A program made the translations under genes and the position numbers. The notes under the pieces were generated by a model, which saw nothing but the letters and a program-made list of their open reading frames with translations, did not search any database and was not told the origin of the DNA. From positions 1 through 64,000 of the forward strand of contig NZ_CP079863.1 of NCBI RefSeq assembly GCF_025263485.1: a stretch of 64,000 nt of DNA. Reading direction: 5' to 3'. The DNA is from Mycobacterium sp. SMC-2. GTDB taxonomy: Bacteria > Actinomycetota > Actinomycetes > Mycobacteriales > Mycobacteriaceae. Within the stretch, counting starts at the first letter, position 1. Every line of letters begins with the position of its first letter. Shown here piece by piece: positions 35,600 to 48,252 of the stretch.

Positions 35600-35785
35600 A
35601 TGGGCCGCGGCCGGGCTAAGGCAAAGCAGACCAAGGTTGCTCGAGAACTCAAATACAGTTCCCCGCAGACCGACTTTCAGCGGCTTCAGCGCGAGCTGTC
35701 AGGTACGGGTGCCGACGATTCGTCCGGGCTGGAGGACGACGGCGTCGATGACTCCTGGGACGACAACGACGACTGGCGTCGCTGA
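35600..35785 (+). CDS. DUF3073 small conserved protein (Rv0810c type)
   Basis: This is a 61-residue protein of a widely conserved actinobacterial family. The basic N-terminus MGRGRAKAKQTKVARELKYS is followed by the DFQRLQRELSG helix and a strongly acidic tail (SGLEDDGVDDSWDDNDDWRR). ATG 35600. Function unknown, though conservation suggests a core role. Confidence 0.85.
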   Translation: MGRGRAKAKQTKVARELKYSSPQTDFQRLQRELSGTGADDSSGLEDDGVDDSWDDNDDWRR

Positions 35786-35842
35786 ACTCACGTCGCTGTG
35801 CCGGTGCAATCCGCTCGGGCACGTCTAGCTCGGCTTTAACTT

Positions 35843-36931
<1,089 letters not shown>

Positions 36932-36998
36932 CGCGATAAAGGCTACCGGGCGCCGCCGACCACCGTTAGCAAACGTCTTGGAAGGGGCGGATCGGCCG

Positions 36999-38525
36999 TC
37001 AGTGGACGATCGGCACTTCGTCGGGGGCGAGGTCGTCGAGCCCGGCTCCGCGCGCGGCGTTGGTGAGCATGTGCTCGATGACGTTCTTACCCAGGGCCGT
37101 CTCCTCGGGCAGTTCGATCGGGTACTTGCCGTCGAAGCACGCGGTGCAGAGCCGCGACGCGGGCTGCTCGGACGCCGCGACCAGGCCGCGCAGCGAGATG
37201 TAGCCCAAGGTGTCGGCGCCGATGGCGTGCCGTACCGCTTCCAGCATTTCCTCTTTGTCTTGCACGGCGTTGGCGATCAACTCCGCCGGCGACGGGAAGT
37301 CGATGCCGTAGAAGCAGGGCCATTTCACCGGCGGCGATGCGATACGCACGTGGACTTCGACGGCGCCGGCCTCGCGCAGCATGCGCAACAGGGCGCGCTG
37401 GGTGTTGCCGCGCACGATCGAGTCGTCGACGACGATGAGCCGCTTTCCGCGGATCACCTCTTTGAGCGGGTTGAGCTTCAGCCGGATACCGAGCTGCCGG
37501 ATGGTCTGGGACGGCTGGATGAACGTGCGCCCGACGTAGGCATTCTTCATCAGGCCCTGCCCGTACGGAATGCCGGACTCCTGGGCGTATCCGACCGCGG
37601 CGGGCGTGCCCGACTCCGGCACACCGATCACGAGGTCCGCGTCGACCGGGCATTCGCGGGCCAGGCGGCGACCGATCTCCACCCGGGTGGCGTGCACGGA
37701 CCGGCCGGCGAGCGTGCTGTCCGGGCGGGCCAGGTAGACGTATTCGAAGACGCACCCTTTGGGCGTCGGATTGGCGAAACGCGTGGAGCGCACCCCGTCG
37801 GCGTCGATCGCCAGCAGCTCTCCCGGCTCGATATCGCGCACGAACGAGGCGCCGACGATGTCGAGGGCGGCCGTTTCGGAGGCCACCACCCAGCCACGAT
37901 CCAGTCGTCCGAGCGAAAGTGGCCGCACCCCATGCGGATCGCGGCACGCATACAGGGTGTTCTCGTCCATGAACGTCAGGCAGAACGCGCCGCGCACGGT
38001 TGGCAGCAGGTCCAGCGCCGCCTGCTCTAGGGTGGAATCGGCGGCGCCGTGGGCCAGCAGCGCGCCCAGGATGTCGGAGTCCGTCGTCGCGGGGGCGGGA
38101 CAGCGCCGGGCGATCAGCCCCGCGTCGCGGGCGCGGGCGGCAAGTTCGGCGGTGTTGACCAGATTTCCGTTGTGCCCCAAAGCAACGCCGGTGCCGGCGG
38201 CGGTGTTGCGGAACACCGGCTGCGCGTTCTCCCACGTCGTGTCGCCCGTGGTGGAGTAGCGGCAATGCCCGATGGCGACGTGGCCCGGCATCGCCGCGAG
38301 GGTCTGCTCGTCGAACACCTGACTGACCAGGCCCAGGTCTTTGAAGACGAGAACCTGCGATCCATCGGCGACGGCAATGCCCGCGGCTTCCTGCCCACGA
38401 TGCTGCAGGGCGTACAAGCCGTAATAGGTGAGTTTTGCGACGTCCTCGCCAGGGGCCCAAACCCCAAAGACACCACATTCTTCACGGGGCGAGTTCAGGT
38501 CCTGCTCGGGTTCTCCGACGGTCAC
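36999..38525 (-). CDS. purF: Amidophosphoribosyltransferase
   Basis: This 508-residue enzyme catalyses the first committed step of purine synthesis. A short propeptide precedes the N-terminal nucleophile Cys in REECGVFGVWAP, followed by the glutaminase domain (YALQHRGQEAAGI). The PRTase domain carries LIVVDDSIVRGNTQRALLRMLREAGA. Cysteines near the C-terminus (CTACFDGKYPIELP) fit the Fe-S-containing type. GTG start at 38525. Upstream of purM in the same operon. Confidence 0.95.
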   Translation of the reverse strand: MTVGEPEQDLNSPREECGVFGVWAPGEDVAKLTYYGLYALQHRGQEAAGIAVADGSQVLVFKDLGLVSQVFDEQTLAAMPGHVAIGHCRYSTTGDTTWENAQPVFRNTAAGTGVALGHNGNLVNTAELAARARDAGLIARRCPAPATTDSDILGALLAHGAADSTLEQAALDLLPTVRGAFCLTFMDENTLYACRDPHGVRPLSLGRLDRGWVVASETAALDIVGASFVRDIEPGELLAIDADGVRSTRFANPTPKGCVFEYVYLARPDSTLAGRSVHATRVEIGRRLARECPVDADLVIGVPESGTPAAVGYAQESGIPYGQGLMKNAYVGRTFIQPSQTIRQLGIRLKLNPLKEVIRGKRLIVVDDSIVRGNTQRALLRMLREAGAVEVHVRIASPPVKWPCFYGIDFPSPAELIANAVQDKEEMLEAVRHAIGADTLGYISLRGLVAASEQPASRLCTACFDGKYPIELPEETALGKNVIEHMLTNAARGAGLDDLAPDEVPIVH

Positions 38526-38662
38526 GATTGGGCGGCTCCCCGGGGAAGATTGGTGACGTAACGAAGTCTACGGGCCCAAAGCCCGCGGCCGCGAATTGAC
38601 AGCGCGTGTCGGGCGCGCAAAATTCCCTCGCCCGACCCTAAACCTGCAGTTCAGGGTTATAT

Positions 38663-39052
38663 TCAGCTGACATCGAACAGGGGCAGACAGTGTTCGATCT
38701 CACCGGCCCGAGAGCCGGAAAGGCTCACCCCACCGGCGCCTTTCGCCTCTGGAAACGACAACATCCCCGTCACCAGCAGCAGCCACGTGCGCGGATCGGT
38801 CTCCACCACGTTGGGCGGCGTGCCGCGGGTGTGCCTGGGCCCGGCGATGCACTGGACCGCGGCGAAGGGCGGGACCCGCACCTCGACGCTGGCGCCGGGC
38901 GCCACCGCCGCCAGGGTGCGGGCTGTGAGCCGGACGGCGGCGCCGAGGCTCTCGCGGTCGGGGGCCGGCCGGGATCCGTCCCGCAACCAGTCCACGACGG
39001 CCAACACGGCCTGCCGAGTCTTTGCCGGATCGGCCTTTTGACGGGCGGCCAT
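38663..39052 (-). CDS. Sterol-carrier-family conserved protein (Rv0807 type)
   Basis: This is a 129-residue small protein: AVLAVVDWLRDGSRPAPDRESLGAAVRLTARTLAA, then SVEVRVPPFAAVQCIAGPRHTRGTPPNVVETDPRTWLLLVTG, which matches the mycobacterial sterol-carrier-like family usually found beside purF. The last ~25 residues are serine/glycine-rich. Divergent from the Mce gene, sharing a 19-bp gap with TACCCTAGGGT, which could serve both directions as -10 elements. Confidence 0.75.
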   Translation of the reverse strand: MAARQKADPAKTRQAVLAVVDWLRDGSRPAPDRESLGAAVRLTARTLAAVAPGASVEVRVPPFAAVQCIAGPRHTRGTPPNVVETDPRTWLLLVTGMLSFPEAKGAGGVSLSGSRAGEIEHCLPLFDVS

Positions 39053-39071
39053 ACCCTAGGGTCTCAAACTC

Positions 39072-40267
39072 ATGGAACGTCGTCGCTTGCGGCGCGGGCC
39101 ACCGTACAAATTCGTCGGCCTCGTGACGGTCCTCGTCATGGGGTTGGTCGGGTCGCTGCTGCACCTGCAGTTCCGCGGCGAACTCACGCCGATGACGAAG
39201 CTGACCATGGTGGCGCCCCGGGCCGGCTTGGTGCTGGATCCCGGCTCCAAGGTCACCTACAACGGGGTCCAGATCGGCCGGGTGGCCGGCATCTCCGAGA
39301 TCACCCGCCACGGCGGGCCGGCCGCCAGAGTGGTGCTGGATATCGCCCCCAGGTACCTCAAGATCATCCCGGCCAACGTCGCGGCCACCGTCAAGGCGAC
39401 GACGGTGTTCGGCAACAAATACGTCGCGTTGAGCTCGCCGCCTCAGCCAGCGGCACAATCGATCACACCCTCGACCGTGATCGACGCGACGTCGGTCACG
39501 ACCGAATTCAACACCGTGTTCGAGACGCTCACGTCGATCGCGGAGAAGGTCGATCCGGTCAAGGTGAACCTGACGCTCAGCGCGGCGGCGCAAGCGCTGA
39601 CCGGGCTGGGTGAAAAGTTCGGCGCCTCTTTGCTCAACGGCAACACGATCCTCGACGACGTCAATCCCCGGATGCCCGAAATACGGGCCGACATCGCGCG
39701 GTTGGCCGCCCTCGGCGAGACCTACGCCAACGCCTCGCCGGACCTATGGGACGCGCTGGCCCACACGGTGACCGCGGCACGCACGCTCAATCGCCAGCAA
39801 GCCGACCTGGACGCGGCGCTGCTGGCGGCGGCCGGCCTGGGCGGCGCGGGCGCCGACGTCTTCGGGCGCGGTGGCCCCTATTTGGCGCGGGGGGCCACCG
39901 ACCTGGTCACCTCGAGCCAGCTGCTCGACGAGTACAGTCCGGAAATCTTCTGCACCATAAGGAACTTCGCCGAAGTCGGACCCAGAATTCACAACGCGCT
40001 CGGTGACAACGGCTACTCGCTCGGGGCCCACGCGGCCGGCGGGATCACCGGGGCGCCGAATCCGTACATCTGGCCGGAGAATCTGCCCAGGACCAACGCC
40101 CGGGGCGGTCCCGGCGGCCGGCCGGGCTGTTGGCAGACGATCACCCGAGAACTGTGGCCGGCCCCGTTCCTGGTGGCGGACACCGGCGCCAGCATGGCTC
40201 CCTACAACCACTTCGAACTCAGCTCGCCACTGGCGGTCGAGCACGTGTGGGGTAGGCAGTGGGGCGA

Positions 40268-40286
<19 letters not shown>
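39072..40286 (+). CDS. Orphan MceA-type lipid-transport protein
   Basis: This is a 404-residue Mce-family protein. N-terminal TM (about 13-31), then MlaD/Mce domain (about 38-118) with GLVLDPGSKVTYNGVQIGRVAGI and VFGNKYVALSSP. The helical Mce-like C-terminal part (about 150-400) contains TLTSIAEKVDPVKVNLTLSAAAQALTGLG. It resembles MceA proteins but has no YrbE permease or other mce genes nearby, so if active it must borrow an Mce complex elsewhere. A TAGGGT -10 (39057-39062) lies 9 bases before the ATG. Convergent with the CPBP protease, with a 19-bp overlap. Confidence 0.82.
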
Positions 40287-43230
<2,944 letters not shown>

Positions 43231-43270
43231 CTAGGGCGGTGCCGCCCTGGCCGTCGGGTCGCCGTGGCGG

Positions 43271-43618
43271 CTATTGGCCGGCCACGCAGAAGACGTTGCC
43301 CTCGGGGTCGGCGAGCACCACCCAGCGGAAATTCTCGCCGAACCTGTGCCGGCCGACCTCGGTGGCCCCGGCGGCCGTCAGCCGGGCCACCTCGCCATCG
43401 ACATCGGCGGCACCGAAGTCGAGGTGCACGCGGTTCTTCCCGGGCGTGGGATCGGGCACCTTCTGGAATCCGAGCCGGGGTCCTTGCGACAGACTCACCG
43501 CGGTGAACTCGCCGGCGAGCAACTCCTGCGTCGTACCACCGAACTGCTCGGCCCACCACCCGGCCAGCTTCGCGGGATCACTGCAGTCGAAGGTGATCAT
43601 CTCCACGCTGAGCGTCAT
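43271..43618 (-). CDS. VOC (glyoxalase-like) family protein (Rv0801 type)
   Basis: This 115-residue protein is a single vicinal-oxygen-chelate unit: VEMITFDCSDPAKLAGWWAEQFGG, then FQKVPDPTPGKNRVHLDFGAAD with the metal histidine, and VVLADPEGNVFCVAG with the final glutamate. Lies upstream of purL on the same strand. Substrate unknown. Confidence 0.82.
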   Translation of the reverse strand: MTLSVEMITFDCSDPAKLAGWWAEQFGGTTQELLAGEFTAVSLSQGPRLGFQKVPDPTPGKNRVHLDFGAADVDGEVARLTAAGATEVGRHRFGENFRWVVLADPEGNVFCVAGQ

Positions 43619-43630
43619 ACCGCCAGACCT

Positions 43631-43672
43631 TAGGCCTCACACGGGCTCGGGCGAAAGGAACGGTTGCATCGC
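43631..43672. repeat. Displaced copy of the pepC 3' end (left repeat of DoxX cassette)
   Basis: Matches 44226-44267 at about 38 of 42 bases. On the reverse strand it encodes AMQPFLSPEPV-stop, nearly the same as the pepC C-terminus [15 protein letters not shown], in the same reading phase. Sequence similarity ends sharply on the VOC-distal side. Confidence 0.75.
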
Positions 43673-43859
43673 GACGAAATTTACGTAACTTTCTGCGCCG
43701 CCGATCCGTCCTTGGATACGGGCTGCTAGTGAGCGCCGCTATCGCGACCACCGCGCATCAGGGAGGAATCATGCTTGTCGGCCGAGTCGCCCCATTCCGG
43801 GTAGGGCGAACTGACACCACACGATCCCGTATTGATCGACCATCCATGGAAGCCACAAA

Positions 43860-44228
43860 ATGCACACCGCATACCTCGACCTGACGATATTTGCCATAGT
43901 CCTCAACGGATTTTCCGGCGTGAGCGCGCTGCTGCACTTCGCACCCATTATTCCGCCCATGCAACGGGCCGGGGTGCCGCTGTCCTGGCTGAGGTTTCCC
44001 ATCGGAACCCTGAAAACCCTAGGCGCCCTTGGGCTTATCGCCGGCCTGTGGGTTCCTGGAATCGGCATTGCCGCGGCGGCAGGGCTAACCATCTTCTTCA
44101 TCTGCGCGATGTACACCCATGTACTCGCCAACGATATCTCCGGTCAGTTCGCATTCGCCGGGTTCTTGCTCGCCCTCAACGCCGCAACCTTGGCGCTCAT
44201 CCTGATCGCCCATCCGGCTGTCATCTAG
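43860..44228 (+). CDS. DoxX-like membrane protein
   Basis: This 122-residue protein has four hydrophobic helices (about 6-28, 44-66, 68-87 and 97-119) with FSGVSALLHFAPIIPPM and FPIGTLKTLGALGLIAGLWVPGIG, typical of the DoxX/DoxX-like family, often linked to redox or quinone functions. It is the only forward gene between reverse purL/VOC and pepC and is bracketed by a 42-bp direct repeat; the right copy begins in its stop codon. The 241 bp upstream hold a GGGAGGA site and a short 37-aa frame (43771) of doubtful value. Confidence 0.75.
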   Translation: MHTAYLDLTIFAIVLNGFSGVSALLHFAPIIPPMQRAGVPLSWLRFPIGTLKTLGALGLIAGLWVPGIGIAAAAGLTIFFICAMYTHVLANDISGQFAFAGFLLALNAATLALILIAHPAVI

Positions 44229-44267
44229 GCCTCACAAGGGCTCGGGCGAGAGGAACGCTCGCATCGC
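44226..44267. repeat. Genuine 3' end of pepC (right repeat of DoxX cassette)
   Basis: Direct repeat partner of 43631-43672. It contains the TAG stop of the DoxX gene on the forward strand and the C-terminal codons of pepC on the reverse strand. Confidence 0.75.
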
Positions 44268-45506
44268 CGCCGAGTAGGCGGCCAGGTCATGAGCGCCCAT
44301 CACTTCGCGCGCGGAGTGCATCGCCAGCTGCGCGGCGCCCACGTCGACGGTGGGGATGCCGGTGCGCGCCGAGGCCAACGGCCCGATCGTCGACCCGCAG
44401 GGCAGGTCGGCGCGGTGCTCGTAACGCTGCAAGGCGACACCGGCCTGTTGGCAGGCCAGCGCGAACGCCGCGGCCGTGCGGCCGTCGGTGGCGTAGCGCA
44501 GGTTGGGGTGCACCTTGAGCACCGGTCCGGCGTTGACCTCGATGAGGTGTCCCGGCTCGTGCCGCTCCGGATAGTTGGGGTGGGTGGCGTGGGCCATGTC
44601 GGCCGAGGCCAGCAGCGAATCGGGCAGCCGGCGCAGGAAGTCTTCGCGGGTGCCACCGGCCGCGAGCACGATGCGCTCCAGAACGGTGCCGAGCAAGTCG
44701 GACTGGGCGCCGTGGTCGGAGGACGACCCGACCTCCTCGTGGTCGAAAAGCACCAGCACGGGCAGGAAACCCCGCGGCTTCGCCGACAACAGGGCCTCCA
44801 TCCCCGCGTAGCAGCTGGCCTGGTTGTCCAGGCGGGGAGCGCTGAGCAGGTCGGCGTCGGCACCGATCACGGTCGACGGGGTCAGGTCATGGGTCATCAG
44901 GTCGGCGGCCAGCACGCTGGCCGCCGTCACCCCGGCGCGTTCTGCGACGAAGTCGACGAATGACTTCTCTTCCGCGCCGACACCCCACACCGCGTTGACG
45001 TGTCGCTGCGGGTCCAGGGTCAGCGATTTGCGGTCCTCGGCCAGGTGGATGGCCAGCTGCGGTATTCGCAGGATCGGGTCGTCGATCCGGACCAGCCGGT
45101 GCTCGAGCCCGGCGCCGTCCCGCACCGACAACCGCCCGCTGATGCCCAGGTCGCGGTCCAGCCAGGAGTTCAGCCACGCTCCGCCGTAGGGCTCCAGCCC
45201 CACCACGCGCCACCCGACGACCACCCGGTCCGGATGCTGCTTGACCCGCAGGTTCGGGCTGTCGGTGTGTGCGCCGACGATCCGGAACGGACCGTCCGCC
45301 CCGTCGGAATTCCAGGCGACCAGCGAGCCGGCCCGGACCAGGAAGTAGCGTCCCGGTTCTTCCGGCCAGCGTTTAGCCTCGCTCAGTTCCGTGTACCCGG
45401 CAGCGGTCAGCCGTGCGGCCACCGTGGCGCAGACGTGAAATGGCGACGGAGAAGCGTCGATGAAATCGCAGAGACCTGCGGCGCTTGCCGACATGGACAT
45501 CATCAT
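44232..45506 (-). CDS. pepC: M18-family aspartyl aminopeptidase
   Basis: This zinc aminopeptidase of about 424 residues removes N-terminal acidic or other residues from peptides. Family motifs: [20 protein letters not shown] near the start, [14 protein letters not shown] (Zn His and Asp), [14 protein letters not shown] (acidic catalytic/metal residues), [20 protein letters not shown] and [17 protein letters not shown]. Start uncertain: ATGs at 45506, 45503, 45500 and 45494, and a TTG at 45521 are all in frame. Divergent from the DyP gene. Confidence 0.9.
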   Translation of the reverse strand: MMMSMSASAAGLCDFIDASPSPFHVCATVAARLTAAGYTELSEAKRWPEEPGRYFLVRAGSLVAWNSDGADGPFRIVGAHTDSPNLRVKQHPDRVVVGWRVVGLEPYGGAWLNSWLDRDLGISGRLSVRDGAGLEHRLVRIDDPILRIPQLAIHLAEDRKSLTLDPQRHVNAVWGVGAEEKSFVDFVAERAGVTAASVLAADLMTHDLTPSTVIGADADLLSAPRLDNQASCYAGMEALLSAKPRGFLPVLVLFDHEEVGSSSDHGAQSDLLGTVLERIVLAAGGTREDFLRRLPDSLLASADMAHATHPNYPERHEPGHLIEVNAGPVLKVHPNLRYATDGRTAAAFALACQQAGVALQRYEHRADLPCGSTIGPLASARTGIPTVDVGAAQLAMHSAREVMGAHDLAAYSAAMRAFLSPEPL

Positions 45507-45625
45507 GGCTGTCGACGACAACTCGGTTCACGCTAGGTCCGATTGCGCGGCTCTCCCCCCGCGAGCGGGGGGACCCCCACTCGCGCACTTCCTGCGTTCG
45601 CCGTCGCCACGCTAGGGTCGCCCAT

Positions 45626-46636
45626 GTGCCCCCCGTCCAGCCGCAGCCGATCCTCGAACCGTTGACGCCTGCGGCGGTCTTCCTGGTAGTGACCATCGAC
45701 GACGGCGGGGAAGCCACGGTGCATGACGCGCTGCCCGACATTTCGGGGCTGGTGCGCGCAATCGGTTTTCGCGAACCGCCGAAACGGTTATCGGCCATCA
45801 CCTCGATCGGCTCGCAGGCCTGGGATCGCTTGTTTTCCGGGTCCCGTCCCGCCGAGTTGCACCCATTCGTCGAACTGGTCGGCCCGCGGCACACCGCGCC
45901 GGCCACCCCCGGCGATCTGCTGTTCCACATCCGGGCCGAGACCCTGGACGTCTGTTTCGAATTGGCCGACCGCATCCTGAGGTCGATGGCCGGCGCCGTC
46001 ACCGTCGTCGACGAGGTGCACGGATTCCGTTACTTCGACAACCGCGACCTGTTGGGCTTCGTCGACGGTACCGAAAACCCCGACGGCCCGCTGGCTGTCA
46101 GCGCCACCGCCATCGGCGCCGAGGATCTCCAATTCGAGGGCTCCTGCTACGTGCACGTGCAGAAGTATCTGCACGAAATGTCTTCGTGGAACTCGCTGTC
46201 GGTCACCGAGCAGGAGTTGGTGATCGGCCGCACGAAGCTGGAGAACCTCGAACTCGATGACGACGAAAAGCCGGCCGACTCCCACATCGCCCTCAACGTG
46301 ATCACCGACGACGACGGCACCGAGCTGAAGATCGTGCGACACAATATGCCGTTCGGTGAGCTCGGAAAGGGCGAGTACGGCACCTACTTCATCGGCTATT
46401 CCCGCACGCCGCGGGTCACCGAACAGATGCTGCGCAACATGTTCCTGGGCGATCCACCCGGCAACACCGACCGCATTCTCGAATTCTCCACGGCGGTCAC
46501 CGGTGGCCTGTTCTTCTCGCCCACCGTCGACTTTCTCGACGATCCACCGCCACTGCCCGAGGCGGCGGCGGCGGAAACATCTGCCCCACAGGACGGCTCA
46601 CTTTCGATCGGCAGCCTGAAAGGATCCATTTCATGA
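45626..46636 (+). CDS. DyP-type peroxidase, encapsulin cargo
   Basis: This is a 336-residue dye-decolourising haem peroxidase (Rv0799c type). It has the GxxDG motif in GFVDGTENPDGPL, proximal histidine in KIVRHNMPFG, and the second ferredoxin-like half ending FSPTVDFLDDPPP. The C-terminus carries the encapsulin-loading peptide DGSLSIGSLKGS after a flexible alanine-rich linker. GTG 45626 is preferred because TAGGGT (45613-45618) lies 7 bases before it, a leaderless promoter; the frame is open further upstream. Its stop overlaps the encapsulin ATG. Confidence 0.92.
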   Translation: MPPVQPQPILEPLTPAAVFLVVTIDDGGEATVHDALPDISGLVRAIGFREPPKRLSAITSIGSQAWDRLFSGSRPAELHPFVELVGPRHTAPATPGDLLFHIRAETLDVCFELADRILRSMAGAVTVVDEVHGFRYFDNRDLLGFVDGTENPDGPLAVSATAIGAEDLQFEGSCYVHVQKYLHEMSSWNSLSVTEQELVIGRTKLENLELDDDEKPADSHIALNVITDDDGTELKIVRHNMPFGELGKGEYGTYFIGYSRTPRVTEQMLRNMFLGDPPGNTDRILEFSTAVTGGLFFSPTVDFLDDPPPLPEAAAAETSAPQDGSLSIGSLKGSIS

Positions 46637-47430
46637 ACAACCTCTACCGCGAGCTGGCACCGGTCACCGAAGCCGCTTGGAAAGAAATCGAAACGGAGGC
46701 GGCCCGGACCTTCAAACGCCATGTCGCCGGGCGCCGCGTGGTCGACGTCAGCGAGCCCGGAGGCCCGGTCACCGCCGCGGTCAGCACCGGCCGCTTGATC
46801 GACGTCGCATCCCCCTCCGACGGGGTCGAGGCTCACCTTCGGGCAAGCAAACCCCTTGTGCGGCTACGTGTTCCGTTCACCCTGTCGCGTTACGAGATCG
46901 ACAACGTCGAGCGTGGCGCCCAGGACTCCGACTGGGACCCGGTCAAGGCGGCCGCCAAGAAGGTGGCGTTCGTGGAGGACCGAGCCATCTTCGAGGGCTA
47001 CGCCGCCGCATCGATCGAGGGCATCCGGTCCGCCAGCTCGAACAAGCCGCTGAGCTTGCCGGCCGATCCCCGCGAGATCCCGGACGTCATCACACAGGCG
47101 ATCTCCGAACTGCGGCTGGCTGGCGTCGACGGCCCCTACTCGGTTCTGCTGTCCGCCGACGTCTACACGAAGGTCAGCGAGACCACCGAACACGGCTATC
47201 CGATCCTCGAGCACATCGACCGGCTGGTTCCCGGAGACATCATCTGGGCGCCGGCCATCGACGGTGCTTTCGTGTTGACCACCCGCGGCGGCGACTTCGA
47301 TCTGCAGCTCGGGACCGACGTGTCGATCGGCTACACCGGCCATGATGCGGAGACCGTGCAGCTGTATCTACAGGAGACGCTGACATTCCTGTGCTACACC
47401 GCGGAGGCGTCGGTCCCGCTGAGCTCCTAG
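46633..47430 (+). CDS. cfp29: Encapsulin shell protein (Cfp29)
   Basis: This 265-residue family-1 encapsulin with a HK97-like fold starts MNNLYRELAPVTEAAWKEIE, the usual N-terminus that holds cargo peptides inside, then FKRHVAGRRVVDVSEPGG and DWDPVKAAAKKVAFVEDRAIFEGY. It assembles a T=1 nanocompartment around the DyP peroxidase. The start overlaps the peroxidase stop (ATGA). In M. tuberculosis this system contributes to oxidative stress resistance in the phagosome. Confidence 0.94.
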   Translation: MNNLYRELAPVTEAAWKEIETEAARTFKRHVAGRRVVDVSEPGGPVTAAVSTGRLIDVASPSDGVEAHLRASKPLVRLRVPFTLSRYEIDNVERGAQDSDWDPVKAAAKKVAFVEDRAIFEGYAAASIEGIRSASSNKPLSLPADPREIPDVITQAISELRLAGVDGPYSVLLSADVYTKVSETTEHGYPILEHIDRLVPGDIIWAPAIDGAFVLTTRGGDFDLQLGTDVSIGYTGHDAETVQLYLQETLTFLCYTAEASVPLSS

Positions 47431-47497
47431 GAATAAATGCCGTCGGGCGGCTGCTGACGGGGAGACAAGTGAACTTCTCTCCTGGAGGCAGGGTTCG

Positions 47498-48238
47498 ATG
47501 GCAGCAACAATGGCCGGCTCCACCGCGTTGGTGACCGGGGCGACGTCCGGGATCGGCCGAGAAATCGCGCTACGACTCGCGGAACGCGGGGTCGAGGTCG
47601 TGGTACACGGCCGCAGCGCCGAACGCGGCGCGAAGACAGTCCGTGATATCGAGAACGCCGGCGGTAGGGCGCGTTTCGTCGCGGCGGACCTCAACGATGG
47701 CAACGACGTACGCCGGTTGGCCGCCGAGGCGGGACCGGTAGACATATTGATCAACAATGCCGGCATCTACAAATTCGGCGGGACCGCAGACACCGACGAC
47801 ACGACGTTCGACGAGCACGTGAATGTGAACCTGCGCGCCCCTTACATTTTGGTCCAAAAGTTGGTGCCCGGCATGATCGAGCGCGGCAGCGGCTCGGTGG
47901 TAAACGTGAGCACCGTTGCGGCCTCGGTGCCGGCGAGCGGCGCGGGCATCTACGGCGCCAGCAAAGCCGGCCTGGAGCTGCTGACGCGCGTCTGGGCGGA
48001 TGAGTTCGGCGGTTCGGGGGTGCGGGTGAACGCGATCGCCGTCGGGCCAACCGACACGCCAGGCGTCGCGGCCTTGCCCGGCGTGTTGGAGGCGGTGGCG
48101 GCCAGCACCGCGCTGGGCCGACCGGCCGAGTCGAGTGAAATCGCCAGCGCGGTCGTCTTCCTCAGCTCCTCCGACGCCAGCTATGTCAACGGTGCCGTGA
48201 TGCAAGTAAGTGGTGGTCAGCGCGCAATTGCCGCCTAA
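47498..48238 (+). CDS. Short-chain dehydrogenase/reductase
   Basis: This is a 246-residue classical SDR. NAD(P) site GATSGIGREIALRLAERG, INNAG segment, catalytic serine in VNVSTVAASVPAS and YxxxK in YGASKAGLELL. The VVHGRSAERG after strand 2 suggests NADP preference. Ends in the usual SSSDASYVNGAVMQVSGGQ. Convergent with the MOSC fusion gene and separate from the encapsulin operon; substrate unknown. Confidence 0.88.
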   Translation: MAATMAGSTALVTGATSGIGREIALRLAERGVEVVVHGRSAERGAKTVRDIENAGGRARFVAADLNDGNDVRRLAAEAGPVDILINNAGIYKFGGTADTDDTTFDEHVNVNLRAPYILVQKLVPGMIERGSGSVVNVSTVAASVPASGAGIYGASKAGLELLTRVWADEFGGSGVRVNAIAVGPTDTPGVAALPGVLEAVAASTALGRPAESSEIASAVVFLSSSDASYVNGAVMQVSGGQRAIAA

Positions 48239-48252
48239 AGCAACGGTTTTCG

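Noticed and set aside
43771..43884. 37-aa forward frame with a GGGAGGA site upstream of DoxX
   Set aside because: The peptide is basic and low in complexity, runs out of phase into the DoxX start, and has no supporting feature; it may be a leader but the evidence is thin.
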